Shown here in pieces: positions 1-8,157 of a stretch of 64,000 bases of DNA. Numbering within the stretch: position 1 is the first letter of the stretch; each line of letters opens with the position of its first letter. The stretch comes from Flavobacterium hercynium. Lineage in GTDB: Bacteria > Bacteroidota > Bacteroidia > Flavobacteriales > Flavobacteriaceae. Both the position numbers and the translations under genes were made by a program. The notes below the pieces were generated by a model. That model was not told where the DNA came from, made no database searches, and saw only the letters and a program-made list of their open reading frames with translations. Where the stretch lies: positions 1 to 64,000 of the forward strand of contig NZ_MUGW01000034.1 in assembly GCF_002217285.1 (NCBI RefSeq). The letters run 5' to 3'.

Positions 1-185
1 AACACGAATTTCACGAATTAGCACTAATTCTTGCCTTTTACATCTGCATAAAAATTCCGCATGGATTCGCGCTTTCGCAGAGCGAACCCGTATGATCTGC
101 GTATTATAAAAAAGCAAAGTAATATCACTAATCAATTTGTTCTTTTATCATTAGAAAATCTGTGATAATTAGTGCAATTCGTGTT
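1..185. repeat. Intergenic inverted-repeat element (MITE/REP-like)
   Basis: The ends are inverted copies: AACACGAATT at 1-10 pairs with AATTCGTGTT at 176-185, and GCACTAATT at 21-29 pairs with AATTAGTGC at 167-175. The interior (about 57-105) has GC-richer short palindromes unlike the AT-rich surroundings. No ORF or transposase lies inside. The element may continue left of the window. It forms most of the 318-base stretch before the first gene. Confidence 0.55.
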
Positions 186-291
186 TAATTCTTCATTTTA
201 ATAGAATCTTTTCTAATTCTGTTTCCTATTTTTATAGTTACTAATAAAACTTTCTTAATCTAAATTAAGTTACAGCTTTCTATCTCTGCTG

Positions 292-299
292 TAATTTTG
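292..299 (+). promoter_or_regulatory. Bacteroidota -7 box (TAATTTTG) for the pirin operon
   Basis: TAATTTTG matches the TAnnTTTG consensus of the primary sigma factor in this phylum and lies 19 bases before the pirin ATG. I see no clear TTG -33 box at the usual distance. Confidence 0.45.
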
Positions 300-318
300 T
301 TTTCAAATAAAATCAACC

Positions 319-1200
319 ATGTCAAATATCAGTTTAATTATCGAAGAACGTTCTGCCAATATTGGCAATTTTATGGTAGGCAGATTATTGCCTTTCCGTG
401 AAAAAAGAGCTGTTGGACCATTCGTTTTCATCGACCATATGGGACCGGCACATCTAAATCAATATCAAAATATGGATGTTCCTCCTCATCCGCATATTGG
501 TCTTTCTACACTTACTTTTTTGTTTGAAGGAAGTATCATGCACCGCGATAGTTTAGGAACAGAATTAGAAATAAAACCCGGTGCGGTAAACTGGATGACA
601 GCAGGAAAAGGAATTGTTCATTCTGAAAGAACTCCACAATATTTGAGAACTTCAGACAAAATGCTACACGGATTGCAAATTTGGGTTGCATTGCCTAAAG
701 AATTAGAGCAAATGGATCCAAACTTCACACATGTCGAAGCTGATCAAATTCCTGCCTGGGAAGAAAATGGCGTTTCTTATAAATTGATTGCAGGTGAAGC
801 TTTTGGTAAAAAATCACCCGTTCCTGTTTATAGTCCGCTTTATTTTATTGAAATCAAAAGTACGGAAGCAACAAAAATCAATATTGGAAATCATTTGTTT
901 GGAGAAAGCGGTTTGTACATTTTAGAAGGAAGTATCAAAAGCGACGAACATGTTTATGATCCTAAACAAATTCTGATTACGAACGACAGCACTTTATGCG
1001 AGTTTGAAATTGCTGCGAATACGACTGTTTATATTTTTGGGGGCACCCCTTTTCCAGAAGAGCATTTTATATTTTGGAATTTTGTATCTTCTGATAAAAA
1101 TTTAATCGAAAAAGCAAAAAAGGATTGGACAGAACAAACCTTCCCAAAAGTTCCGGGAGAAACCGAATTTGTTCCGTTACCTGATCCTAAAATAAGATAA
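319..1200 (+). CDS. Pirin family protein
   Basis: A 293-aa cytoplasmic bicupin of the pirin/quercetinase family. The N-terminal cupin carries the expected metal ligands H57, H59, H101 and E103, and the length is normal for the family. Bacterial pirins bind Fe or Zn; some show quercetin 2,3-dioxygenase activity in vitro and others bind metabolic enzymes, so the physiological role cannot be assigned. It is the first gene of a tight three-gene operon: the next start codon is 3 bases after its stop. The OsmC-type and acetyltransferase partners make a stress or detoxification operon plausible, as an inference. Confidence 0.9.
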   Translation: MSNISLIIEERSANIGNFMVGRLLPFREKRAVGPFVFIDHMGPAHLNQYQNMDVPPHPHIGLSTLTFLFEGSIMHRDSLGTELEIKPGAVNWMTAGKGIVHSERTPQYLRTSDKMLHGLQIWVALPKELEQMDPNFTHVEADQIPAWEENGVSYKLIAGEAFGKKSPVPVYSPLYFIEIKSTEATKINIGNHLFGESGLYILEGSIKSDEHVYDPKQILITNDSTLCEFEIAANTTVYIFGGTPFPEEHFIFWNFVSSDKNLIEKAKKDWTEQTFPKVPGETEFVPLPDPKIR

Positions 1201-1203
1201 AAC

Positions 1204-1599
1204 ATGGAAACACTATCAGCAAAAATTGACACCCGTTTATACAGAACAGAAATAACATCTGGCAGCGGCAACATTGTAATCTCTGACGAACCTCAGGACA
1301 TGGGAGGCAAAAACCTAGGATTCAGTCCTTCAGAGCTATTGGCTTCTGCATTGGCTTCCTGTACCTTAATTACGCTTCGTATGTACATAAACCGCAAGCA
1401 ATGGGATATTTCTGAAATTAATATCACAATTGATTTTGAGAGAGATGCAGATAAAAACGTGTCTTTATTTACCCGAAAAATCGAAGTCATTGGTGAAGTA
1501 GATCAAGCGCAAAGACAACGATTAGAAACGATTGCCAACAGTTGTCCGATACACAAAACATTAACACATTCAATTGACATTAAAACCACATTAATATAA
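1204..1599 (+). CDS. OsmC family peroxiredoxin-like protein
   Basis: A 131-aa OsmC/Ohr-superfamily protein. The two conserved cysteines that form the peroxidatic pair are present at C53 (in an SALASC context) and C114 (SCPIHKTL). The family reduces organic hydroperoxides or acts as a general osmotically inducible thiol protein; the substrate cannot be told from sequence. It is the middle gene of the pirin operon, with 3 bases upstream and 6 bases downstream to its neighbours, so it is almost certainly cotranscribed. Confidence 0.9.
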   Translation: METLSAKIDTRLYRTEITSGSGNIVISDEPQDMGGKNLGFSPSELLASALASCTLITLRMYINRKQWDISEINITIDFERDADKNVSLFTRKIEVIGEVDQAQRQRLETIANSCPIHKTLTHSIDIKTTLI

Positions 1600-1605
1600 C
1601 GCATC

Positions 1606-1890
1606 ATGGAAGTACAACAAATAAACGATAACAGAAAAGGCTATTTTGAAGCGACAGAAGACGGAAAAGAAGCAGGAAAAATGACTTATACGTGGGCAGG
1701 AGATTCAAAATTCATCATTGATCACACTGAAGTAAGCGATGAATTTGGCGGAAAAGTTGTTGGTAAAAAACTTTTAATGGCGGCTGTTGATTACGCTCGA
1801 AATAATAATGTGAAAATTATTCCGCTCTGTCCATTTGCGAAGAGCGTTTTTGATAAAACAGAAGAAATTCGTGATGTTCTTTTTTCATGA
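1606..1890 (+). CDS. Small GNAT-fold N-acetyltransferase (YjdJ-like)
   Basis: A 94-aa minimal GNAT protein. The GGKVVGKKL stretch near residues 49-57 corresponds to the acetyl-CoA pyrophosphate loop, followed by a helix and a conserved CPF motif (C75) typical of the short YjdJ/GCN5-related family. The acceptor substrate is unknown for the family. It is the last gene of the pirin/OsmC operon and is followed by a palindrome with a T-run that should end the transcript. Confidence 0.8.
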   Translation: MEVQQINDNRKGYFEATEDGKEAGKMTYTWAGDSKFIIDHTEVSDEFGGKVVGKKLLMAAVDYARNNNVKIIPLCPFAKSVFDKTEEIRDVLFS

Positions 1891-1963
1891 TTTTTTTTTA
1901 AAGGTTCAAAGGAACAAAGCAACATAGGTTCAGAGGTTTTCCTTTGGGTAGAGACGCACGATT

Positions 1964-1994
1964 GTAGAGACGCACAGCAGTGCGTCTTTTTTTT
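1964..1994 (+). terminator. REP palindrome acting as terminator after the pirin operon
   Basis: AGACGCAC and GTGCGTCT (8-bp arms, 4-base loop) are followed by eight T residues. The arms belong to a repeat family found again at 2062-2087 and, as a GATGCAC variant, near 45.7 and 50.4 kb. A repeat seems to have been used as an intrinsic terminator. Confidence 0.6.
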
Positions 1995-2061
1995 GTAATT
2001 ATATTGTTTTTATTTCTAGAAATTAACCATAAAAAAATCCGTATAAATCCGTGTTTTCGCT

Positions 2062-2087
2062 TAGAGACGCACTGCTGTGCGTCTCTA
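2062..2087. repeat. REP palindrome, 11-bp arms
   Basis: TAGAGACGCAC - TGCT - GTGCGTCTCTA is a perfect inverted repeat. It is the second copy of the family in the 299-base gap 1891-2189, which otherwise holds only AT-rich DNA and the promoter of the adenosine deaminase gene. Confidence 0.75.
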
Positions 2088-2132
2088 CTACTATGCGTTT
2101 TTTTTCACCCCTCATTGCCGTTAATTTCAATT

Positions 2133-2148
2133 CACATTTTCAAATGTG
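2133..2148. promoter_or_regulatory. Operator-like inverted repeat upstream of the deaminase gene
   Basis: CACATTT-TC-AAATGTG has 7-bp arms and a 2-base spacer. It covers the position where the -33 element should lie relative to the -7 box at 2161, so it could be a regulator site. Inference only. Confidence 0.35.
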
Positions 2149-2160
2149 CGCAAAAACCAC

Positions 2161-2168
2161 TACATTTG
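2161..2168 (+). promoter_or_regulatory. -7 box (TACATTTG) for the adenosine deaminase gene
   Basis: TACATTTG fits TAnnTTTG exactly and lies 21 bases before the ATG at 2190. Confidence 0.5.
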
Positions 2169-2189
2169 CATGTAATTTAAACTTAGAGT

Positions 2190-3602
2190 ATGAGGATAAT
2201 TACACTTTTCTTTCTTTTATTAGCACACCTTGGATTCTCTCAAACTGCTGAAAATTACTTAGAAAAAATACGAAATAACGAAGCCCTTCTAACGGCTTTC
2301 TTTCAACAAATGCCAAAAGGCGGCGATTTACACCATCATTTTTCAGGATCAGTTTATGCGGAACCTCTTTTAGAAAGAGCTATCGCAGAAGATTTCTATT
2401 TAAATTTAGAAACTATGGCGGTTTCAAAAACAAAACCTGAAAAAGGAAACTGGCAGAATTTCTCGACTCTTAAAAGCGAAGGCAAACTTCCTTTTTATGA
2501 GCAACAAGTAATGCAGACTTGGTCTATTAAAGATTATAATGGTTCTGTTCCTTCTGACGATCAGTTTTTTGATTCTTTCATGAAATTTGAATCTACTATT
2601 AAAGGTCATTTTGCCGAGGGAATGCTGGAACTAAAAAAGCGTGCCATTTCAGAAAATGTAAGCTACATCGAAACACAGCTATCTACGATTCCTTGCGATA
2701 TGAATGTGGCTGATTTAAGCGATTTCGATTCAAAATTGCGTCAGGCAGCTGCTCAAAAAGACGAGAAAGCGGTTCTAAAACTTTTAGATGAATTGTACAA
2801 AGCACTTCAACAAAAAGATGCTAAAAAATATGCAACTGACTTCAACACTAATTTTATCGCAAAACTGCATAAAGATTTAAAAATTGATGATGAACGTTTT
2901 ACAATGCGTTATCAAAATTTTGTATTGCGTTTTATGAATCCGGTGGATTTATTCAAAAACTTAAGCATTGCTTTTATTTCTGCAAATGACAGTAAATTGG
3001 TTGCCGGAGTCAATATCGTTTCTCCAGAACATGCTGAAAACTCTATGAAAGATTATTGGTTACACATGGTCATGTTTAAATATTGTAATTCAAAATTCCC
3101 AGAGGTAAAATATACGCTTCATGCAGGAGAACTAACCTTAGGATTGGTTCAACCGGAAGATTTAACATGGCATATAAATACAGCTATTCATATCGCAGGA
3201 GCCAACAGAATTGGTCACGGAGTAGATATTGCTTATGAAGAGAACTCCTACGACTTATTGCGTCACATGGCAAAAAATAATATTCCAATTGAAATTAACT
3301 TAACAAGTAATGAATTTATTCTAAAAGTTAAAGAAAACAGACATCCTTTTACACTTTACAAAGAATTCAATGTGCCTATTATCATTAGTACTGATGATGC
3401 AGGGATTTTAAGAACGAACATGACAGAACAATATGTTTTATTAGCCAAAAGATATCCTGATGTTTCGTACGCTACTATAAAACAATATGTTTACAACGGA
3501 ATCAATTACAGTTTTATTCAGGATGCTTCGGTAAAAAAACAATTACTGAAAGATTTAGATGCAAGATTTAAAACTTTTGAAGCTAAATTTTCGAAGAACT
3601 AA
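2190..3602 (+). CDS. Secreted adenosine deaminase (ADGF/CECR1-like)
   Basis: A 470-aa metal-dependent hydrolase that should deaminate adenosine to inosine outside the cytoplasm. Residues 1-18 form a signal peptide (cleavage near GFSQ). Catalytic landmarks of the adenosine deaminase family follow in order: an HxH zinc motif at H48/H50, HAGE, GHGVD, and a TDDAG motif containing the zinc-binding Asp. The length and the helical insert before HAGE resemble the secreted growth-factor-type deaminases rather than the ~340-aa cytosolic Add. The start is set by the signal peptide and a -7 box 21 bases upstream. It appears monocistronic and may serve scavenging of extracellular nucleosides. Confidence 0.88.
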   Translation: MRIITLFFLLLAHLGFSQTAENYLEKIRNNEALLTAFFQQMPKGGDLHHHFSGSVYAEPLLERAIAEDFYLNLETMAVSKTKPEKGNWQNFSTLKSEGKLPFYEQQVMQTWSIKDYNGSVPSDDQFFDSFMKFESTIKGHFAEGMLELKKRAISENVSYIETQLSTIPCDMNVADLSDFDSKLRQAAAQKDEKAVLKLLDELYKALQQKDAKKYATDFNTNFIAKLHKDLKIDDERFTMRYQNFVLRFMNPVDLFKNLSIAFISANDSKLVAGVNIVSPEHAENSMKDYWLHMVMFKYCNSKFPEVKYTLHAGELTLGLVQPEDLTWHINTAIHIAGANRIGHGVDIAYEENSYDLLRHMAKNNIPIEINLTSNEFILKVKENRHPFTLYKEFNVPIIISTDDAGILRTNMTEQYVLLAKRYPDVSYATIKQYVYNGINYSFIQDASVKKQLLKDLDARFKTFEAKFSKN

Positions 3603-3603
3603 C

Positions 3604-3618
3604 AAACCTGAGAGGTTT
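3604..3618. repeat. Short palindrome AAACCT-GAG-AGGTTT
   Basis: A perfect 6-bp inverted repeat just after the deaminase stop. It resembles a shortened version of the AACAGGTTT palindromes at 20309 and 20360. There is no T-run, so it is not an obvious terminator. Confidence 0.4.
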
Positions 3619-3632
3619 ACCAATATTAAGTT

Positions 3633-3935
3633 ATGATTTTAGAAGCAGCATTTCTTTTTGTAAAACCAAATTTGAAAACCAAATTTGAAGCTGATTTTGC
3701 TCAGGCAAGTCAATACATTTCGTCAATTGATGGCTATCTCGGACATAGCTTACAAAAATGCATTGAAGTTGAAAACAAATATCTTTTATTGGTTGATTGG
3801 AATGCGCTTGAAGATCATACAGTAGGTTTTAGAAACTCTGAAGCTTATTTGGAATGGAAAAAGATTCTGCATCATTATTATGAACCGTTTCCTGTTGTAG
3901 AGCATTTTGAAAATATTTTTTCGAATAAAAAATAG
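3633..3935 (+). CDS. Antibiotic biosynthesis monooxygenase (ABM) family protein
   Basis: A 100-aa dimeric ferredoxin-like-fold protein of the ABM/YgiN group, judged by the beta-alpha-beta-beta pattern: an N-terminal strand, the SIDGYLGHSL segment, then LLVDWNALEDH. Family members include quinol and polyketide monooxygenases, heme-degrading enzymes and proteins of unknown role, so no reaction is assigned. It lies 30 bases after the deaminase gene and 93 bases before rlmH. A CCTCA/TGAGG hairpin follows its stop. Confidence 0.7.
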   Translation: MILEAAFLFVKPNLKTKFEADFAQASQYISSIDGYLGHSLQKCIEVENKYLLLVDWNALEDHTVGFRNSEAYLEWKKILHHYYEPFPVVEHFENIFSNKK

Positions 3936-4028
3936 TCCTCAGATTATGAGGATAAAACCCATGAAGACCTATTTTATTACCATTTAATTGGTGATAATCC
4001 GGTAATTCGTGGCAAAAAAAATCGAACA

Positions 4029-4502
4029 ATGAACATTAAACTTATTGCCATAGGCAAAACCGACAATAAATCGCTGCAAACTCTTATAGACGATTACACA
4101 AAGCGTTTGTCCTTTTACATCAAATTTGATCTGGAAATCATTCCGGATATCAAAAACGTAAAGAATTTATCTGAAAGTCAGCAAAAAGAAAAAGAAGGTG
4201 AACTTATCCTTTCGAAATTAACACCTACTGACCAGTTAATTTTATTGGATGAAAACGGAAAGAATTTCTCCAGCGTTGGTTTCTCAGAAGAATTACAAAA
4301 GAAAATGAACTCTGGAATCAAAACTTTAGTTTTTGTAATTGGTGGTCCATACGGATTTTCGGATACTGTTTACAGCAAAGCACAAGGAAAAATTTCGCTT
4401 TCGCTAATGACTTTTTCACACCAAATGGTTCGTTTGTTTTTTATCGAACAATTGTACCGCGGATTTACTATTTTAAGAAATGAACCTTACCATCATCAGT
4501 AA
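4029..4502 (+). CDS. rlmH: 23S rRNA (pseudouridine(1915)-N(3))-methyltransferase RlmH
   Basis: A 157-aa SPOUT-class methyltransferase that methylates pseudouridine 1915 in helix 69 of 23S rRNA, using S-adenosylmethionine. The C-terminal trefoil-knot motifs are intact: VIGGPYGFSD, then SLMTFSHQMVR and a C-terminal EQLYRG...NEPYHHQ. The length equals the family norm (155-160 aa). It acts on assembled 70S ribosomes in the cytoplasm. Confidence 0.96.
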   Translation: MNIKLIAIGKTDNKSLQTLIDDYTKRLSFYIKFDLEIIPDIKNVKNLSESQQKEKEGELILSKLTPTDQLILLDENGKNFSSVGFSEELQKKMNSGIKTLVFVIGGPYGFSDTVYSKAQGKISLSLMTFSHQMVRLFFIEQLYRGFTILRNEPYHHQ

Positions 4503-4556
4503 ATTTTGTTTCAGGTTTTTCTTTGTTATAGTTTTTTGTTTCAGGTTTCTTACAAC

Positions 4557-5204
4557 CTAAAAAATGAATTCCTGTTCTTTGTTTAGAAAAACCAATCCTT
4601 CTTGTTTTAGTACTAATTTCTCCAGAAAAATTTTGTACTGAATATATTCTCCATAAGACATATTCTTGTCGAAAGAAAAAGTAATTTGCGCTTTAGTATT
4701 AATGATCAAACTGTCCAGAAATTTTCCTAATTCATTTTTAGGGAAAAAATAGTTTTCTTTTTCTGTATACTGAATAATACCATTCTTTTTAAAATACAGC
4801 TGACTTCTATTATTCGCAATTTCCATTTTATAATACACTTTCGTGAAAGGTAAAAAAGCTAAATTCTTTCCAATAGAATCGGCGTAGGAATAATAATTTT
4901 CGGCGTTTTCGTTTTTATGCGCTTTTTCATTTCGCTTTTTATCCTGAAGCTTCATTACCTGTGGAATGACCAATTTAAGTGGCAAGCGCTTGTCAATATT
5001 AAAAATCCAGTTGGTAGAGATGATACTACTTTTACGATTCACATCAGCGATTGTGTCTTTCCCTTCTGTTTTAAAGAAAATGTAGATTGGCGAATGATCC
5101 TGAACATCCTTAACAATTGAAACATTAGATTTAGGAAGTAAAACAGATTCTTTGTTTCCACAGGAAAGAAGTAAACAGGCAATAATTAGAGTAAAGTATT
5201 TCAT
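4557..5204 (-). CDS. Hypothetical lipoprotein
   Basis: A 215-aa protein with a lipoprotein signal peptide (lipobox LLSC, C15), so it is anchored in the envelope. I do not recognise a family with confidence. The last 50 residues (KAQITFSFDKNMSYGEYIQY...) faintly recall the periplasmic domain of ExbD/TolR proteins, but it lacks their N-terminal membrane segment. It is transcribed alone, converging with rlmH and in the same direction as folP. Confidence 0.6.
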   Translation of the reverse strand: MKYFTLIIACLLLSCGNKESVLLPKSNVSIVKDVQDHSPIYIFFKTEGKDTIADVNRKSSIISTNWIFNIDKRLPLKLVIPQVMKLQDKKRNEKAHKNENAENYYSYADSIGKNLAFLPFTKVYYKMEIANNRSQLYFKKNGIIQYTEKENYFFPKNELGKFLDSLIINTKAQITFSFDKNMSYGEYIQYKIFLEKLVLKQEGLVFLNKEQEFIF

Positions 5205-5322
5205 ATTTTTTAATTAATTAGTAGCTTTTAAGCGCGAAGCATGTCATTTCTGACAATACTGTGATTGCTTTGCTTTTTAGTCTTATTTGATATTTTCAAA
5301 AAAGAAGAAATAGCACACTAAA

Positions 5323-6147
5323 TTATAAATTCATTTTCTCAAACAATGTAACACATTCCATTGCTTCTTTTACATCATGAACACGTAAAATTTTTGCGCC
5401 TTTTGTCAATGCAATCGTATTGAGTATCGTAGTTCCGTTTAGTGCTTCTTGCGCCGTAGTATTCAACGTTTTGTAAATCATAGATTTACGTGAAACTCCA
5501 GCTAACAAAGGCAATTCAAGCGTATTAAAAAGTTCCATTTTCTGTAAAATTTCATAATTCTGATCAGTCGTTTTAGCAAATCCAAAACCCGGGTCAATAA
5601 TTAAATCATTAATCCCTAAACTTCTGGCTGTGTTTACTTTTTCAGCAAAATAGAGAAGCATTTCTTTTACAATATCATCGTATTGCGTCATACTTTGCAT
5701 CGTTTGCGGATTGCCTCGCATGTGCATCATAATATACGGAACGTTATAATGTGCCACAATGTCGAACATCTTTTCGTCCAGTTCGCCTGCAGCAATATCA
5801 TTAATAATTGCAGCACCGCTTTCTATACTGGCCTTAGCAACTCCGGCTCTAAAAGTATCAATAGATAGCAGCGTTTCCGGAAAATGCTTTAAAATTAGTT
5901 CGATGGCAGGAACAATTCGTTCAATTTCTTCCTGTTCCGTAACAAATTCAGCACTTGGTTTACTGGAATAAGCACCAAGATCAATAAATGTGGCACCATC
6001 AAACAACATTTTTTCGACTTGCGAAACAATTTCGGTTTCATTCTTATATTTACCACCATCGAAAAAAGAATTGGGTGTTACATTAAGGATTCCCATTACT
6101 TTAGGAATCGACAAATCTATAAGTTGTCCTTTGCAGTTCATTGTCAT
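5323..6147 (-). CDS. folP: Dihydropteroate synthase
   Basis: A 274-aa TIM-barrel enzyme joining p-aminobenzoate to dihydropterin pyrophosphate in folate synthesis; it is the sulfonamide target. The signature GILNVTPNSFFDGG near residue 20 binds the pterin pyrophosphate. Later motifs DPGFGFAKT and AGVSRKS are also intact. The length is typical. It is divergent from the DUF1599 gene, and the two promoters must share the 198-base spacer at 6148-6345. Confidence 0.96.
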   Translation of the reverse strand: MTMNCKGQLIDLSIPKVMGILNVTPNSFFDGGKYKNETEIVSQVEKMLFDGATFIDLGAYSSKPSAEFVTEQEEIERIVPAIELILKHFPETLLSIDTFRAGVAKASIESGAAIINDIAAGELDEKMFDIVAHYNVPYIMMHMRGNPQTMQSMTQYDDIVKEMLLYFAEKVNTARSLGINDLIIDPGFGFAKTTDQNYEILQKMELFNTLELPLLAGVSRKSMIYKTLNTTAQEALNGTTILNTIALTKGAKILRVHDVKEAMECVTLFEKMNL

Positions 6148-6163
6148 CTCTTTTGTTATTTTT

Positions 6164-6206
6164 GTTTCAAGTTGATGCAGCTTACGTAAGTTCGAGAACT
6201 TGAAAC
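6164..6206. repeat. Inverted repeat between folP and the DUF1599 gene
   Basis: GTTTCAAGTT at 6164-6173 pairs with AACTTGAAAC at 6197-6206, and the loop contains the palindrome CTTACGTAAG at 6181-6190. GTTTCAGGTTT variants also occur at 4506-4548. It is probably a dispersed intergenic repeat, though a regulatory role in the divergent promoter region is possible. Confidence 0.5.
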
Positions 6207-6284
6207 CTGAAACTTTTTTTTATTTCAAATAAGCACTGTTAACACTTTGTTTAGAAAAAACTTAAAACAAAGAGAAGCTTAAAC

Positions 6285-6316
6285 TTGAAACTCTTAAAAA
6301 ATTATCCTTATTTTTG
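6285..6316 (+). promoter_or_regulatory. Promoter (TTG...TATTTTTG) for the DUF1599 gene
   Basis: A TTG -33 element at 6285-6287 and a TATTTTTG -7 box at 6309-6316 are separated by 21 bases, inside the 17-23 range known for flavobacterial promoters. The ATG is 30 bases downstream. Confidence 0.55.
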
Positions 6317-6345
6317 AAGAAATTTTAGCAAATATACAGCAATAA

Positions 6346-6885
6346 ATGAAGAATACTTCCTTAGAATTTGATAATGTAATCACGGTTTGCCGCACCTTGT
6401 TTATCAATAAAATGAAAGATTATGGCAGTGCATGGCGAATTTTACGATTGCCATCTTTAACAGATCAAATTTTTATAAAAGCACAACGAATCAGAAGTTT
6501 ACAGGAAAACGAAATCCGTAAGGTTGATGAAGATGAAAAAGGAGAATTCATCGGAATTATCAATTACTCGATCATGGCTTTAATTCAACTGGAATTGGGA
6601 GTTGTAGAACAACCCGATCTTGATGTAGAAAAAGCAACTGAACTATACGACGCTAAAGTTAAATTAACCAAAGAACTAATGGAAGCTAAAAACCATGATT
6701 ATGGTGAGGCTTGGCGTGATATGCGTGTAAGTTCTTTAACAGATTTAATTCTGCAAAAATTACTTCGTGTAAAACAAATTGAAGATAATAAAGGTAAAAC
6801 ATTAGTATCTGAAGGTATTGATGCTAATTATCAGGACATGATAAATTATGCTGTATTTGCATTAATCCTAGATCCATTAAAATAA
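6346..6885 (+). CDS. DUF1599 domain protein with internal duplication
   Basis: A 179-aa cytoplasmic protein of the DUF1599 family. It consists of two homologous halves: residues ~10-50 (KMKDYGSAWRILRLPSLTD) and ~105-145 (KNHDYGEAWRDMRVSSLTD), each followed by a helix of the type KAQRIRSLQE or KLLRVKQIED. Function is unknown. A folP-DUF1599-DoxX order is, to my memory, common in Bacteroidota. It is followed 70 bases later by the DoxX-type gene in the same direction. Confidence 0.8.
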   Translation: MKNTSLEFDNVITVCRTLFINKMKDYGSAWRILRLPSLTDQIFIKAQRIRSLQENEIRKVDEDEKGEFIGIINYSIMALIQLELGVVEQPDLDVEKATELYDAKVKLTKELMEAKNHDYGEAWRDMRVSSLTDLILQKLLRVKQIEDNKGKTLVSEGIDANYQDMINYAVFALILDPLK

Positions 6886-6955
6886 AATATTCCGCTGTGC
6901 ATCTGGAGTTCCTCATGATGGTTTACAGCAAATAAACATTTTAAAATAATTCCAC

Positions 6956-8056
6956 ATGAAAAACATTATTACTCAATTTTCAAGACTGTTTGTCGGCATC
7001 TTATTTATCATTTCCGGATTGATAAAATTAAACGATCCTGTTGGGTTCTCTTATAAACTGGCAGAATATTTTAGCGAACCGGTTTTCAATATGCCTTTCT
7101 TAGAGCCTTTGGCATTAGGTTTAGCTATCTTTTTGGTAATTCTTGAAGTTGTTTTAGGTGTAATGTTATTAGTTGGCTACAAAGCAAAAGCAACCATTTG
7201 GTGCTTATTATTGCTAATCATCTTCTTTACCTTCCTTACCTTCTACTCTGCTTACTTTGATGTAGTTAAAGATTGTGGATGTTTTGGAGATGCTTTACAC
7301 TTAACGCCTTGGCAATCTTTCACAAAAGATATTGTCTTGTTGTTCTTTATTTTAATTCTATTCATCAATAAAAAACTGGTAAAACCATTGTTCTCCCAAG
7401 CAGTGACGAATATAATAACTTACGCAAGTGTTTTATTATGCATTTTTATGGCGGTTTGGGTATTAAACCATAATCCTATAAAAGATTTCCGTCCTTTTAA
7501 AGTAGGAAGCAATATCGAAAAAGGAATGGAAATTCCGGAAGGAGCTCCAAAATCTGTAGTTGAGATGATTTTCGTATACAAAGTAAATGGCGTTGACAAA
7601 GAATTTACAGATAAAGATTTGATGAATATTCCAGAAGGAGCAAGCTTTGTAGACAGAAAAGACAAAGTAATTACAGAAGGTTATGTACCGCCAATTCATG
7701 ATTTCAGTATGACGAAAGACGATACTGATTTTAAAGACGAATATTTGCAAGAACCTAAATTAGTGATTTTCGTAACCTACGATCTTAAATTATCAGAACC
7801 ATCAGGTATGAAAAGTTTAGAGAAAGTAAATCAGGATGCTAAAGCAAAAGGATATAAAGTTATTGCTATGACAGCTTCAGGAGCCGATGAAATTGCAAAA
7901 GCAAAAAAACAATATGGTTTGAATGTTGATTTCTATTTCTGTGATGCTACAACGCTAAAAACAATCGAAAGAGCCAATCCTAGTATTGTTGTTTTAGAGA
8001 AAGGAACTGTTATTCAAAAAGTACATTACAACGATATTAAAGATTTGAAACTTTAA
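6956..8056 (+). CDS. BT_3928-type DoxX membrane protein with C-terminal thioredoxin-like domain
   Basis: A 366-aa protein. The first ~150 residues contain four or five membrane helices of the DoxX/MauE type, including the VKDCGCFGD loop, whose cysteine pair is characteristic of MauE-like redox membrane proteins. The hydrophilic C-terminal half (from ~200) looks like a divergent thioredoxin-fold domain without a CxxC. A role in envelope redox or protein maturation is plausible but not established. It ends at a strong terminator. Confidence 0.75.
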   Translation: MKNIITQFSRLFVGILFIISGLIKLNDPVGFSYKLAEYFSEPVFNMPFLEPLALGLAIFLVILEVVLGVMLLVGYKAKATIWCLLLLIIFFTFLTFYSAYFDVVKDCGCFGDALHLTPWQSFTKDIVLLFFILILFINKKLVKPLFSQAVTNIITYASVLLCIFMAVWVLNHNPIKDFRPFKVGSNIEKGMEIPEGAPKSVVEMIFVYKVNGVDKEFTDKDLMNIPEGASFVDRKDKVITEGYVPPIHDFSMTKDDTDFKDEYLQEPKLVIFVTYDLKLSEPSGMKSLEKVNQDAKAKGYKVIAMTASGADEIAKAKKQYGLNVDFYFCDATTLKTIERANPSIVVLEKGTVIQKVHYNDIKDLKL

Positions 8057-8076
8057 AATCAAAATTAATAATTACC

Positions 8077-8118
8077 AACACCAATTCTTCTTATACTAGT
8101 TGAATTGGTGTTTTTTTT
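8077..8118 (+). terminator. Intrinsic terminator after the DoxX gene
   Basis: AACACCAATTC and GAATTGGTGTT form an 11-bp stem running into eight T residues. Confidence 0.9.
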
Positions 8119-8157
8119 AGCTATCAAAAAAGACAAATCAAAAACCAACCGTAAATT

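Noticed and set aside
1980..2251. Two 66-aa ORFs in the gap before the deaminase gene
   Set aside because: They read across REP palindromes and the deaminase promoter in two frames and have no recognisable protein features.
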